DNA of 64,000 nucleotides, from contig NW_019775552.1 in the NCBI RefSeq assembly GCF_001039355.2, forward strand, positions 217,964 to 281,963, written 5' to 3'. The position numbers and the translations under genes are program-made. Origin of the DNA: Lingula anatina. Its lineage: Eukaryota > Brachiopoda > Lingulata > Lingulida > Lingulidae. Positions 53,531-64,000 of this stretch are shown one piece after another. The notes below the pieces were generated by a model. It worked only from the letters and a program-made list of their open reading frames with translations, searched no databases and was not told where the DNA came from. Numbering within the stretch: position 1 is the first letter of the stretch; the number at the start of each line of letters is the position of its first letter.

Positions 53531-54554
53531 AACTTAAAGATATTAATGTTGCATCATTACAAAAAGGTGTACTGATCAATATGTGAGGTCTTGAGTATTT
53601 ATTGTGATATCTAAGTAATATATTTAAGAAACATGTTATTTTAAACTTGCAATTTTATTTATTTACAGACTGGCCAATTTTATTTCAAACACTATGTTAA
53701 TTGTTCTAATGTGTGGCTCTATTTCATATTTTATAGTGGTTTTTAAACTGCTCGTTATAGGGCCTACTTTGTTTGTTATTTGTCAGTTTCATCGAATATG
53801 AATTAGCCGTGAAAGCAACATTGTATCAAAATAGACATACTCAGTGTCGACTCTGCCAATTTTTGTGATTAAACTTGTTCAGGGATGAAGTTAAGCTCCA
53901 TACCGACTGCTATCTCGCCCCAAAATTAGAACGGTGTAAAATTGACGATTAAAGTTTTAAGTTGCCTATGCTTATACATTGCCACGGGAAATATAAACGC
54001 CGATATTCTGTATTTTCGTGTTTTTTTATTGTTTTAAATCAGCACAAAGTTAGATGCATTATTGAATAGTTAGATGCAGGAAAAAAAAACTCATTTTCAG
54101 TATCATATCAGTATGATAATAAAGGGTAATAATACCCTTAAACTTTCAGTTTTACATGCGCTGCCTTGGCACACTCATGTAATGTTATTGTGGCCTATTT
54201 TAAGAAGTTCTCTCTTAATTAAACATTATTATATCGAACATTTTCAGAATGCTATCGGCCTAAAACGAACAACATTATTTGAAAAAAATTAGTTTAGAAG
54301 AAATGTCCTTAATGTGGAGTTGTATAAAAAATGAGTTTACTATTTTCCACGATGTGAGCTTGTGACTAACAATTTTCATATTATATATGTCGCGCACTTC
54401 CGTTTTACAATTTGTTAAAAAAATGCAACCAACACAAAAACAACCTCTTGAGCAAATACATACACATCCATCTTTTTGCGCTTTCAGAGAGAATAATTTC
54501 GGGTATTTCAGTTTTCCTACGAAAGCACCATTCATTCATTCGTGGTAAAGTCTG

Positions 54555-56255
54555 TCAATTACTCTCTAAATTCTCTCCCTCCTCGTCTATGGTCTTCGGT
54601 ATCCTAGTGACCAAAGGGAATACTACGGAGAAGACTAAGCTCATTACTACCAATATAGCCAAGAAATACTCCAAATGGCTTGGGTCACTGGCCAGGCACA
54701 TGTCTTTTAAATCAAAATCGTACCAGTCTGAAAGGAGAAAAGTTTGCCTCGTCATAATACATTTATTTTGCAGTGAAGTACGCACACCACGTTGTGAACA
54801 TGCCACCATAATACACGCATTCGGTTGGTAATGAAATCTAAACAGAAATAAACAGAAACATAAATAATTGTCATTGCTTCGAGTGTGTAAAAATGGAATT
54901 CAAACAAAAAGTAGAAGAAGTGAAAGCCTGCTGGTTTGGACAATGCAATCGCTTCTTACGAAGCCAAAGAGGGATAGCATATATATACGCTACATACCAG
55001 TGTAGGTTTTCACCAAGCTTTCTATACCCAGCGAGATTAGAAATGAGAGTCCTAGAGCAGTCTGATTTAAACCCATACTGAAGCACTTCAAGCCATCAGG
55101 GGCTTCCATGTATGAAAACTCCTTAACTGAAAAGTGTAAAAGTAAAAGTAGTTTGTCTTTTTTCACAACACCAATTTATGGCGTTTATTGTTACAGTTTG
55201 AGTTTATATGCGTGCAATATGCGTTTGTTCATGTAAACATACTGTAATACTGGTGATAGGCAATGCGGTGTTGTCTCTTCGATCTTTATACTAAACTGCG
55301 TGGATAAACTGCATTCGTTTTGCATATTTTTTCCTGCTCGGCGCCATTCTCCAATCATAACCTTACCGTCAACAATTCATGAATTTTGAGATGCATACAG
55401 GTAGTATACATGGCAATAGATGGAAAGTGAGACAAGGAACAAGACTGAAACCATGTATAAATGGCAGAGAGCCTTTAAAAAGCGCGCAAAGGCAGCGGTG
55501 GCCGGCTCAGAGGTGGGGGGGATGTAATGCAAAAATGCGCAGGGGGTGTAATGCACAAAATCGTTTTATATTATGAACACACCTGATGTACTGAAAACGC
55601 CTAAAGCTACTCTTACAACCGGTCGTGCGTGCTTCTACGAGCGGTTTGCGTGCAAAAAATTGGCCAAGTAGTAAGATACACGCACGTGGAACGTACTTTT
55701 TTTGGTGGACGCTGAAGTCACAGCCCAAAATCACCATCTATCTAGCTAGAGACATATCTGTGAATATCTGTAAAAAATCTATCAGTCGCCCTGGTAGAGG
55801 GTACCCTGCGATTTAATTTTCATCCTGCGACAACGCTACGCCTGACAGGAACTCCGAGGACGCACGGTCTCTCAGCACGCACGACGGGTTGTAAGAGAGC
55901 CTTAACTCACCAGTCAGTAAGATGACGATCAAGACGCCACACACATTTTTCGGGACACTTGGAACAATCTTGATCTATAAGTATCTCAGAAATATCATTT
56001 GTCACAAAAATGTTCAATATATATTCAATTCGCAACACAGAAAACATTAAAAGTATATAAAAAAAACATAACATGTTGCACCTGTACCTGTGAGAGCAGT
56101 GAACACTTCAGCGAGAGCGATAAGACCATACTGTGGGCCCTGAGCAAAGATGCTGATGGTGGAAAAACCCTGATTTTGAGCACAATTCATCTTAAGCCCC
56201 ATTTCCAACGCAATCGCAACCAGTCCAGATATAATAGCAAGAACCACCCCAACAC
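54555..56255 (-). pseudogene. Gene D: partial POT copy, exons 8-10 only (duplicate of gene B 3' end)
   Basis: Exon-like blocks 56255-56088 (168 nt), 55126-54998 (129 nt) and 54727-54555 match B exons 8, 9 and 10 in order, length, splice sites and nearly all residues, for example IFAQGPQYGLIALAEVFTALT. There is no equivalent of exons 1-7: similarity to B continues only into intron 7 and stops near 56755. The last exon lost a few bases relative to B and ends in a shorter tail (EEGENLESN, then stop). Reading frames are otherwise open, so decay is recent or the exons are still spliced to something. It is most simply a truncated duplicate; it could also supply alternative 3' exons to a transcript I cannot see. 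Confidence 0.85.
55605..55902. mobile_element. 298-bp MITE-like element with terminal inverted repeats in copy D
   Basis: Terminal inverted repeats at 55610-55633 and 55874-55897 agree at 23 of 24 positions (CTCTTACAACC...GTCGTGCGTGCT). TAA flanks both ends (55602-55604, 55903-55905). B has the empty site (AAAACGCGTAACTCATC). The interior shares a CTGGTAGAGGG-containing motif with sequence near 44.6 kb and 47.9 kb. No ORF of note. Confidence 0.75.
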
Positions 56256-56886
56256 CTAGGAGAAAATGGTCGATTAAAGATAACGGAGTAATCTTTTTTA
56301 TCGAGATGGATTTTCATAACAACTAATTACATTATCTATATCTATTTTCAGTTATTTGGTGTAGATCAAGAAAATATTGAACATTTTTGACGTTTTATAC
56401 TCAATTAAGACAAATTACATAAAAACTATGATGTACATTTCACGTAGTGAGGAGAGTCGACGTCATGCCAAAAAAAAGTGAACATTTGGGTTTGCATCAC
56501 TCTTGTATGTCACTTTTTGATCACCTTTGTTGGTGTCCTTTTTTTAAATTTTTTTTTCATAATGGTGGTCACAATATGAAGAAGGGGAAATACTGTACGT
56601 ACCTGGGCGCGTGGGCTGAGGCCCCTACAGGTACAAGATTATTCACTTTAAACCATCCTGTTTACCTTGTTGTGTCACTGCGTATAGATATGCGCTGGCT
56701 GATCCGGGATGTTGCTTAATAAGGGGAGGTGGGGGAAGGGAGGGCCAAGGATATACTTAAAGTCATAATAACTCTTCGTTTTGGTCAAGGAGTAAACGGC
56801 AATTTTCCCGTACTTACCAATGGTCAGCGACCCTATTCCTGCATTCAAAGTTAGTTCAGGGTTTTTTCCTAAATGTTTGGTTTTTT

Positions 56887-56912
56887 GTTAAAATCTCTTA
56901 AGAGATTTTAAC
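56887..56912. repeat. 26-bp perfect palindrome
   Basis: Centre CTCTTAAGAG, arms extending to GTTAAAA/TTTTAAC with no spacer. It lies in the gap between D and the EF-hand gene. Confidence 0.9.
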
Positions 56913-57089
56913 TGACGGAGCCCTCTCTGACATTGCATAGTCACGCGATATCGAGCGATAGTTTCTGGTGACCTACTTAAAGCCGCGGGAAAAGCAGACA
57001 ACAACAACGCTATATAACAATAATATAAAATTCATAAGATATATTCGTCTTATTGCTCAAAATGCATTTATATCTACAATGTGTGCAAT

Positions 57090-57230
57090 AACCTTGCCCG
57101 CGTTATACGTCACAGGTCTTGCGTAACTACCCACGTGCTACGATTTTTCCCTTGGGGGGGCAGCAAGCGGCCATTTTGTACAGGAGCAATGTATAGATGG
57201 GTGAAAACGATAGGTTGTTTTTAACCANAC
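57090..57230 (+). repeat. Truncated copy of the 60520 element; ends at an ambiguous base
   Basis: About 137 bp match 60520-60656 with three differences, including CACAGGTCTTGCGTAACTAC and CAGCAAGCGGCCATTTTGTA. The match stops at the single N of the window (57228). Confidence 0.9.
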
Positions 57231-57397
57231 TTGTGCCTTTGGTTACATAATTTATATATTTTTATTAATGTTTTACCTTAAATACAATGTGATATCTCTG
57301 TTTTTATCATTTTTAGGGTACAAAGAATAGATTTCAATTTTTCTTTAATTTTGAAAAGAATGAAACTAAATATTATCCCATTTTTCCATGTTGTCAG

Positions 57398-58180
57398 ATG
57401 CTGGCAGAGCACTTTCCAGGGTTGAGCTTGTCTTTAATTTTGGATGCTGAAAAAAGATTCACTTCGGCTGACACAAATGGAGACCAAGTGAGTAAGACGT
57501 AAATACGTTATTCTGGGGCGTACTGTTTCCGAGACCCCCAATAATTAAAAAAAAGTGGAGAAAGAATGGAAATCATCTGATGACTTCCAAAATAAAGGTC
57601 GGTAAACCCTATGGTGTTTAACGATATGAAAAGTCCAGTCCCTTCCATTTGAAAGCAACATTTTATGTAATTAATGCATGTCTTTTCAATATTATCTCCA
57701 GGTGATTGACCTCTCGGAAATGGACAATATTCTCACGGCAAATAACATGATGTTTACCAAAAAACAACTTGAAGAAATCTTAGAAAGCATAGACACGGAT
57801 AAAAACGGCTACCTGGATTTCCTTGAAGTTCTAACGGTAAGTGCCGTCATAACATCAATACGGTTGTGAGCAAAGTTTCAAATCAAATTGTACGAACTGA
57901 ATCATTACAGAGCTGGTCTTGTCAAATATTCAAAGGTGTGAAGCATGAAGTTATAATGTAAATTAAATCTAGCAAAGAAAGTTAACCATCGCATTTCCTG
58001 CACTTTGGAAAAAGAAAGTGAATTGACCTTTATTGGCATGAATAAAAATCGATGCATATAAAAAACACTGACTATTTACCTTTTTTTCAGGTTATTGAAA
58101 GGTTAAGTAGTAACAAAAGATCGAAGCTTTCTCCCCACTTGCAAACGGCAACCAAATCTGCTACATGCTCAATACAATAG
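57398..58180 (+). CDS. Small protein with two EF-hands (5' end uncertain)
   Basis: Exons 57398-57487, 57702-57836 and 58091-58180, all phase 0, give 104 residues from the ATG at 57398. Calcium loop 1 is DTNGDQVIDLSE (about 25-36; Asp, Asn, Asp, Asp and Glu at positions 1, 3, 5, 9, 12) and is split by intron 1. Loop 2 is DTDKNGYLDFLE (about 61-72) with canonical ligands. So one EF-hand pair is expected to bind calcium. The C-tail is Lys/Ser-rich. The ATG directly follows an acceptor-like TTGTCAG, so an upstream 5' UTR or coding exon is likely; none was found in 56.8-57.39 kb. AATAAA at 58373-58378 fits the 3' end. Family not recognised beyond EF-hand. It is convergent with SELENOW. Confidence 0.75.
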
Positions 58181-59304
58181 GCAAAAACTGAATGGGTTAC
58201 ACGTTCCATGTTATTTTGATAAAGAGGACATATCATTGAAAAAAGACCCAAGTTATATGTAGGAAATTTGTGATATTTGAATTTATGTGTGTATATATAT
58301 ATTTGAATATATTTATATATGTACCAGCTATTTTTATTTGTAGAAATAGATAACTGTGCACTGTATTGAGCAAATAAATATATAAAATGTACTACATTGT
58401 AGTAAATATAAAAGACGAATGTTATTTTGTATTTATTTTTATTTCGGGAGGTGTGCGTTTGGATCACCATATAAATTGATAAATTTGAACATGCCTCATC
58501 TATTCTAAACGTAAAAACTTTCATTATAAAATATTTTAAAGCCGTTGCAAAATTTATCAAAAGACGGACATAAAGATTGCACGAAGTTCCATGCGTAAGC
58601 GCAACTCTTGCTTAGATCTCTAATCTGTCCAATCGAAGAACCAACTAGGCTAACGCATGAAATATAGGGGTTACCCACCCTCAGATATCAAGAACCTCTA
58701 AAATTAAGTAGTATACAAAATTAAAGTAAAAATATTACAACAATTTTGTAATAGACTACTAGCAGACTCTCTCGTCAGTGTAGGGGTTGCCTATTATAAC
58801 GGTAAAATGACATCGGTTCATAGCAACCTTCAATGGGCGTATGATTTCATGGCGGCATAACTAATGGTCAAGCACATTACTCAACTTATTCACAGGGCTG
58901 TCGACAGCAAGACTGCCGCACACCCCTGAAGTGACAGGGGAGCAGATTTAAAAGAGTTGTCGACACGAAGCGCAGTTGCTAGCTGGTCTTTGCTTTATAG
59001 TTGAAAGTACTCCTATTTATCTTGTGTTAAAACAAATACCGTAGCACATAACAGGTACGGAATATAGGAGCGCTAACGCATGAAACTTCGTGTTAATGTA
59101 CAGCACAGTTGATCATGTTAAAATTGACAAACTCTTCATTTTAAAAGCAACACTTGCAGCTGTATCACAGTTCATAGAGAAAAAAGATTAGAGAAAGCGT
59201 ACATTTGAATACTTCCTGAGATTACGTTACATTTTATCAGCATTTCATAATACTGTATTGAACAAACATATCAACAAGAGTTTGTCCATGTTATCATCTT
59301 GTGT

Positions 59305-59376
59305 CAAACCAGCTTGGGGCATCAGGAATAGTCCTTGTGAAACTTTCAGACTAATCAATCATAGAAAGCCGACTTG
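59305..59376 (-). promoter_or_regulatory. SELENOW: SECIS element of SELENOW (3' UTR)
   Basis: On the minus strand, 59376-59366 and 59315-59305 pair over 11 bp (with G-T wobbles) as helix I. An internal loop follows. ATGA (59362-59359) faces TGAT (59324-59321), forming the non-Watson-Crick quartet. Helix II pairs GATTAGTCT with GGACTATTC, with one T-T mismatch and one wobble. The apical loop GAAAGTTTCACAA begins with the unpaired A run expected of SECIS. It lies about 205 bases past the stop. These features together are the standard eukaryotic SECIS layout. Confidence 0.88.
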
Positions 59377-59581
59377 ATCAAATAGAACCAGGTCAAACCT
59401 ACAAAAGAAAGGCTTTCATAAAATGAACCATGTCACATAATATATGAATTAAACACTCCTAGTATAAATATAATTATGTACCAAAATCTTCAAAAATTAT
59501 ATATATATATTTCAAAAGAACGGGTATAAAATAGGTGTCTTTCAAATATGTGCTCACCCTTGTAGTTGTGAATGTGGTCCT

Positions 59582-62500
59582 CTAGGATTTTAAAGCCTCC
59601 TCAATACCTTTGGTAATCTTATGAAATTTGGCCTCGCTGTCCACATAGCCATCACCATTCTATAAGAACATGATATCAATTTACTAATAAGGCTTATTAA
59701 GTTAATGATGATTTGAACATAAAACCAATGACAAAGTGAAGCTAATAAGAAAAATATGTCATGTGGCTCTTATGATCAGTTTGTGAACTCAAGACAATGA
59801 ATGCAATTTTTGTGATTATTCAATAATAAACAGTTTATTCTTAGACTCTGCAGGCAAATGCTTTTGCACAGTTGGTACATCCTGTATCCAGCAAAAGTTT
59901 CACAAAAAATGTATCTCTTACCTTCTTTGAATGGAGAAGCTTTCCATTCTCTATCTGCACTTCAAAATAGCCAGTGGCTTGAGGAGTCCCTTCACCTGTC
60001 TGATAATGAGATATGTGCATCTAAACTGAATGGCAAACTTTTTAACTATCAAATCTTACCGAAATGAGTCAAATTATTATGTTCTGTTTATCATGTCTTA
60101 CAAAAATTTAATAACCAATGCTACATTTCACAATATAACACAACAATGAAAATATAATATTGGAAATAAACATGTAGCAACAAAGGTTGATTTTCAGCAA
60201 TGCCCTCTTTAACATCAACATTTTAAGAAAAATCAGTAATTGTTATTCTCTTGGCCTGGAAGCACTACTTGTGAAAATAAAAATAACTGTTTAAAAATAA
60301 ATAGCAGTAGCGATTTTAAACATTTTCAATATCAGATAATGCCCTACACACAAATATAAATATGCAAATTAACAGACCAATTTTTTTTTTTTACTTACAA
60401 TCACCACATCCGTGCCAAATTCTTGCTCCAGGTCTGCTTTTAGACGCCGGAACTGAAATAAAGAAGATAGAAGAAATAAAAGAATTATGCTCTGTACTTA
60501 TTGTTAGAGCTCACTAAACAACCTTGCGCGCGTTATACGTCACAGGTCTTGCGTAACTACCCACGTGCTACGATTTCTCCCTTGGGGGGGCAGCAAGCGG
60601 CCATTTTGTACAGGAGCAATGTATAGATGGGTGAAAACGATACGTTGTTTTTAACCAAAAACGATGTCCCCGGGGCGAAACTGCCAACACCAAAAGTAAA
60701 GGAGCATACCAACGTTGTTTTGAAACGATGTGGTTAGCCTGGCAGTGACGAGTTAGGGAGAAAAGAGCAGCACTGATAGCAAGGTACTGTATACACGTGA
60801 ACCGGCAAAGTTAATGATGATTTCATGTTGCAAAAGCATAATTAAATCAGTTAGTTATTTTCCAAACGATATTATTTGAATAGCAGATACGTAAATCAAA
60901 CTAACAACAATAAACATTTTTGATGACATTGAAAATCAAAACCTGCGGTGCACGATAGGTTGAGGAGGACACTGCCACAGCAAGTAATGCATGAATTTTG
61001 TTACACAACACCATATGCTTGTGTCATTGTTAATTCTGTGGTATTATTACTCAATTTACTGCTCAAATTAATACCTGATACTATTTCTCAGGCTAGCAAG
61101 TACAAATCAACTTATTTTGTGGCAATTGATCTCCATGTTCCATCTTGTGTGCAGGTTGTTTATTATTATTTGTTCAAGCACATTTTAATAAAGTGTCTAT
61201 GCTTTAACAAGAGAAATTTATGCTGAAGTTTAAAAGATTAAATCATCAGTAGTATGTACAATTAAAGCTATTTATTTGATTATGCATATTTGATTTTCAG
61301 TTATCTTGATTATGATATGAGGTTTCTGCATTTTTCTCTTGCCCTCGAATCAATATCTAACAAGTAAATTGATAGTGCTTTATTACAATTTTTGCTTTAT
61401 ACTTTCAGATGTAAAAACTGTGTAGCAGTTGGTAAAGCTGTAGAGATTGATGTGAGCATAGATCAGGGGAAATGGTATTAGAGAAACTAGGAGGACAAGA
61501 CATAGATAATGTACTAGTAGATCCATCATCACAGCAAGAATAGATGGTGTGATCTTGTCCTGAAGCCATGCCACAAGTTTTCAAACTGGTTGAGTCCTTA
61601 CTAAGACAAGCTGCTGCGGTGTGAATCCCAATATGTACATTCAGGTTATACGTGGCAGATTTATGACAAAAGAGACCTTCACAATATACTTCAAAGAAGT
61701 TATTCTTGCATCTATGCCTCATCAAAAGTACACAGTTACAGTGACTAGAACATTGTCTGCAAATAGTGAGGCAGTGAAGGCTGCAAGGTGCCATTGTTTT
61801 TCAGTATTAAGAATGACAGTATCTGTTATTAATTTATTTATTTATTTTTATTTCTCATTTTTAATGGGAGGGAGACTCACTTTGTTCTTTCTATGCCCAT
61901 TCAGTTAAGGGTTGATGGCAATATATGGTAAATCTGTCATGCCTGTATGTAGAATTTCTCTTGCTCAAATTTCTACATTTATTGGGTGCATTATGAAGTT
62001 TCCTGACTGATTAATGAGGTTACTTGTAGAAATATCTTGCTTACACACATTTTGTGATATTTTTACTACTTATTCACATCTCATCAGTGGTGTGTGAAAG
62101 GTACTTGGTATTTGCATTTTAGAACTGTAGATCTGTGTACCAGCAGGGTTATATTTCATATATCTGCGAATGTTTCTTAAAATAAGCTTCATGTTTGATA
62201 ATTAATTGGTTTGAAATAAATAAATAAATAACCCAAATAAAATCAATTCATTTAATATTTCACATAATTTGTTTTTATTATTCTTCTAAGCATTTAATCA
62301 TAACGTCTCCCATCATTATACTGTTATTGTGTAATAACATTGAAAGTTTCCAGGTTTTTATTAACAGGTTGATGCTAACGTATTACAAATGAATGTAAGC
62401 ATAAAAGCATATTTCCTTACTCAAATGTATCAAACGTACCACTGGCATAATACCGGTAAAGATACAGGTAAAGATGACAGCATTGATAACTGGGTTTACA

Positions 62501-63355
62501 GCGCTGTTAGTGCAGCTTGGTTAGTGTCAGATTGTTATCTGATAAAGTTTGCTACTAGTACCTGAGAACAAAAGGTCTGGCACTCGACAATCAAGTTGAT
62601 AAAATCACAAAACACCTGTAGAAAATAGAGTATACCCTGTACCTGCCCAACATTGATTTGTTCTGATTCTTGACTAAGGGGTGCGTTACAGGTGTCAAGG
62701 GCCAAGACTTGAACTTAGGGGTTTGGCATGTCACTGGGCATTACCCCCGATTTCTGTCCAAATCTAATAAAGCCTCAGTTGCTTAACTTTCTCCAAATTT
62801 CCAATATCTATAGGTTGTGTTGTTTAATGCTTGGGGTCTCTTCTCTGGCGGCGGTTAATTGGGGACACCTGTGCGGCCTGTCAACGCACCTAGATTCACT
62901 TTTGCCGGTGCCACATTTTCAATTGCCGTAAATATCAAATTCATGAATAGAATAAGGAAAAATGACAGTTATGAAAAAATGTTTGGAAGTACCTGTCACC
63001 TTCGCCACAGTAACCATATGGGCTGTGATGCCCCCCCACCACAGGCGACACCTTGCGGAGCAAGCGTGCGTAATCCAGGGTGCAACTGAAAATAACCTTG
63101 ACGCGCGACCTTACTGGACCTGGTACATATATATCTCACATTATAAATTGCTTTTATTTTTCTTATTGGGAATAAAATAGAAATCCAAATCCGGTTTCAT
63201 TTCTTAACTTCTCAACAGATAAAGATTATAATCTGGAATGTTAACTTACAGTACAAGTTTGACACTAAACTTCTTTGAGAAACCAGATGAAAAGAATCTT
63301 GGAAAACTGTTGAAACATTTGCATACTCACCTTTGGCGCATACCCTCAGGCACCA
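59582..63355 (-). CDS. SELENOW: Selenoprotein W (first exon not found), TGA decoded as selenocysteine
   Basis: Exons: 63355-63331 (25 nt), 60452-60399 (54), 59999-59922 (78), 59659-59582 (78). The first gives (C)GAUGYAPK: its initial T completes a Cys codon (TG|T), followed by Gly-Ala-TGA-Gly-Tyr. The rest reads FRRLKADLEQEFGTDVVI, then TGEGTPQATGYFEVQIENGK and LLHSKK, then NGDGYVDSEAKFHKITKGIE with a short end EALKS and TAG. This follows SelW order: the CxxU redox motif of a thioredoxin-like fold, EGTPQ-TG-FEV, GKL-HSKK, GDGYVD-E-KF. Frames and phases fit with no loss. About ten N-terminal residues are missing; their exon is probably beyond 64,000. Role (family knowledge): small cytosolic glutathione-linked redox selenoprotein. 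The 2.9-kb intron holds a decayed mobile element. SECIS is downstream. Confidence 0.92.
60520..60812 (+). mobile_element. Decayed mobile-element 5' end with SAP-like coding fragment
   Basis: An ATG at 60627 opens 36 codons ending at a TAG (60735-60737); the peptide begins MGENDTLFLTKNDVPGAKLP and ends in VVLKRCG. In the neighbouring frame the sequence continues WLAWQ, stop, RVREKRAALIARY. Together this resembles a SAP-type helix-extended DNA-binding motif (LKRWL...GKRxxLIxR) with a frameshift and a stop. Such N-termini occur in invertebrate repetitive genes; naming the family would need a search. It lies inside the large SELENOW intron. Confidence 0.5.
60813..63330. other. Remainder of the large SELENOW intron
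   Basis: Holds no supported gene. A short minus-strand stretch (62518-62403) reads PSCTNSAVNPVINAVIF, resembling a class A GPCR TM7 (NPxxN), with a stop just upstream; it is at most a gene fragment. Confidence 0.5.
63331..63355 (-). other. SELENOW: 25-nt microexon carrying the selenocysteine TGA
   Basis: Acceptor ATCATTTCAG precedes and donor GTGAGT follows. The exon contains GGT GCC TGA GGG TAT in frame. The exon frame joins the next exon without remainder. Reading through the acceptor instead would give a non-SelW upstream peptide, so the spliced model is preferred. Confidence 0.8.
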
Positions 63356-64000
63356 CTGAAATGATAAGCAAACTGGACAGTGAATCTGGCATACTTACAG
63401 CTGTACTAGTATACTATATCAAAATTTGTGATGGTTTGGAGATTAACTCTACTAAGGCATAGTAAAAGAAATGTCAAGCAACACAAAGGGGTTTTCCTAA
63501 ATTAAAGTTAACTTTATACATAGACAAATTCAAAGTAAAATGCAATATATGAAATTATATTCGAAATCCAAGTCCAAGTTATTTGAACACATATATACTA
63601 GTATTTCAGGCAGGAAGCAATTTTTATCTTCATGTAAAAATAATATGTAAAGCTCATCTACATATATATGTCCCCTAGATATCTATTAAAGGAAAAGATA
63701 CCTGTGCCCAGTCGCATCAAAAACATTCACCACGTTAAGTTTTCTAGGGGAATACATCTTTGTTTGAAGTTGAATCAAAAGAAAGGAGAATGAGCACTTT
63801 ATGATTTATTGAAGCTTTCTTGACAGTTTTATAATCCCGCCTAGCTAGCTAGGGCATTCCGTGCTCAGGAAAAAGGCTCCAAAATATGGTCGATGTTTTT
63901 ACGTGCGGAAGAATATACCTGTATTGGGGATCGTATGACAGTGAAACGTGCCAAGTTCTAATGCCGTAATGAGCTTTCCAAATCACTGACAACGATGACA

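Larger units (their letters stand above)
54496..56755. repeat. Segmental duplicate of 35704-38370
   Basis: Both introns and exons match B across this interval, in the same orientation relative to B. Left edge: the shared TTTCGGGTATTTCAGTTTTCC. Right edge: shared GATCCGGGATGTTGCTTAAT followed by a G-rich stretch. The source copy is about 2.67 kb and this copy about 2.26 kb. The difference comes mainly from two insertions in the source and one here. Gene C lies between the two copies. Confidence 0.85.

Noticed and set aside
61405-61794. 129-codon Cys/His-rich minus frame, possible zinc finger
   Set aside because: Cys/His spacing does not fit C2H2 (only ten residues between second Cys and first His), and it lies in the SELENOW intron.
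63690-63770. Minus-strand peptide MYSPRKLNVVNVFDATGHR before a GT, considered as SELENOW exon 1
   Set aside because: No frame there ends in TG with a SelW-like N-terminus; the phase does not join to the CGAU exon.
1-64000. CRISPR arrays, operons, bacterial promoters or phage genes
   Set aside because: Spliced genes, SECIS and Tc1 relics make this a metazoan nuclear sequence; no regularly spaced repeat array is present.

Overview
This is a eukaryotic (metazoan) window. It is AT-rich, with many simple repeats, small decayed DNA transposons, and short coding exons separated by long introns with GT/AG borders. The gene content (a SLC15/POT transporter cluster, a TGA-decoding selenoprotein W, an EF-hand protein, Tc1/mariner relics) suggests a marine invertebrate, perhaps a lophotrochozoan or an invertebrate deuterostome. 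The sequence alone does not settle the phylum.

Layout. Positions 1-28,500 hold no gene I can support. They contain three decayed Tc1/mariner transposase copies (about 5,940-7,080 +, 9,420-10,150 +, 18,160-19,050 -), the last with a fold-back, plus several dispersed repeat families and microsatellites. From 28,600 to 56,300 lies a cluster of paralogous proton-coupled oligopeptide transporter (POT/SLC15-like) genes, which I call A, B, C and D. A (28,630-34,205 -) and B (35,740-42,588 -) are head-to-tail. C (45,757-53,530 +) is divergent from B. D (54,555-56,255 -) is a displaced partial copy of the last three exons of B. A, B and C each have ten exons with identical intron phases. B gives 555 codons and C 599 codons in open frame; A carries a one-base frameshift in exon 4. 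A tRNA-Thr(TGT) lies antisense in intron 3 of C.

The right end has two convergent genes. A small two-EF-hand protein lies on + (57,398-58,180, 5' end uncertain). A selenoprotein W gene lies on - (59,582-63,355, first exon not found). Its in-frame TGA sits in a predicted 25-nt exon, and a well-formed SECIS-like hairpin lies at 59,305-59,376 in the presumed 3' UTR.

The B/D duplication acts as a natural alignment. It exposes three insertions by presence/absence: a 459-bp tRNA-like SINE candidate and a 174-bp palindromic element in B only, and a 298-bp TIR element in D only. I saw no clearly unprecedented system. The items most worth checking are the selenoprotein W microexon and SECIS, the transporter paralogue that lost the TM1 Glu-Arg pair, the frameshift in A, and the insertions dated by the B/D comparison.
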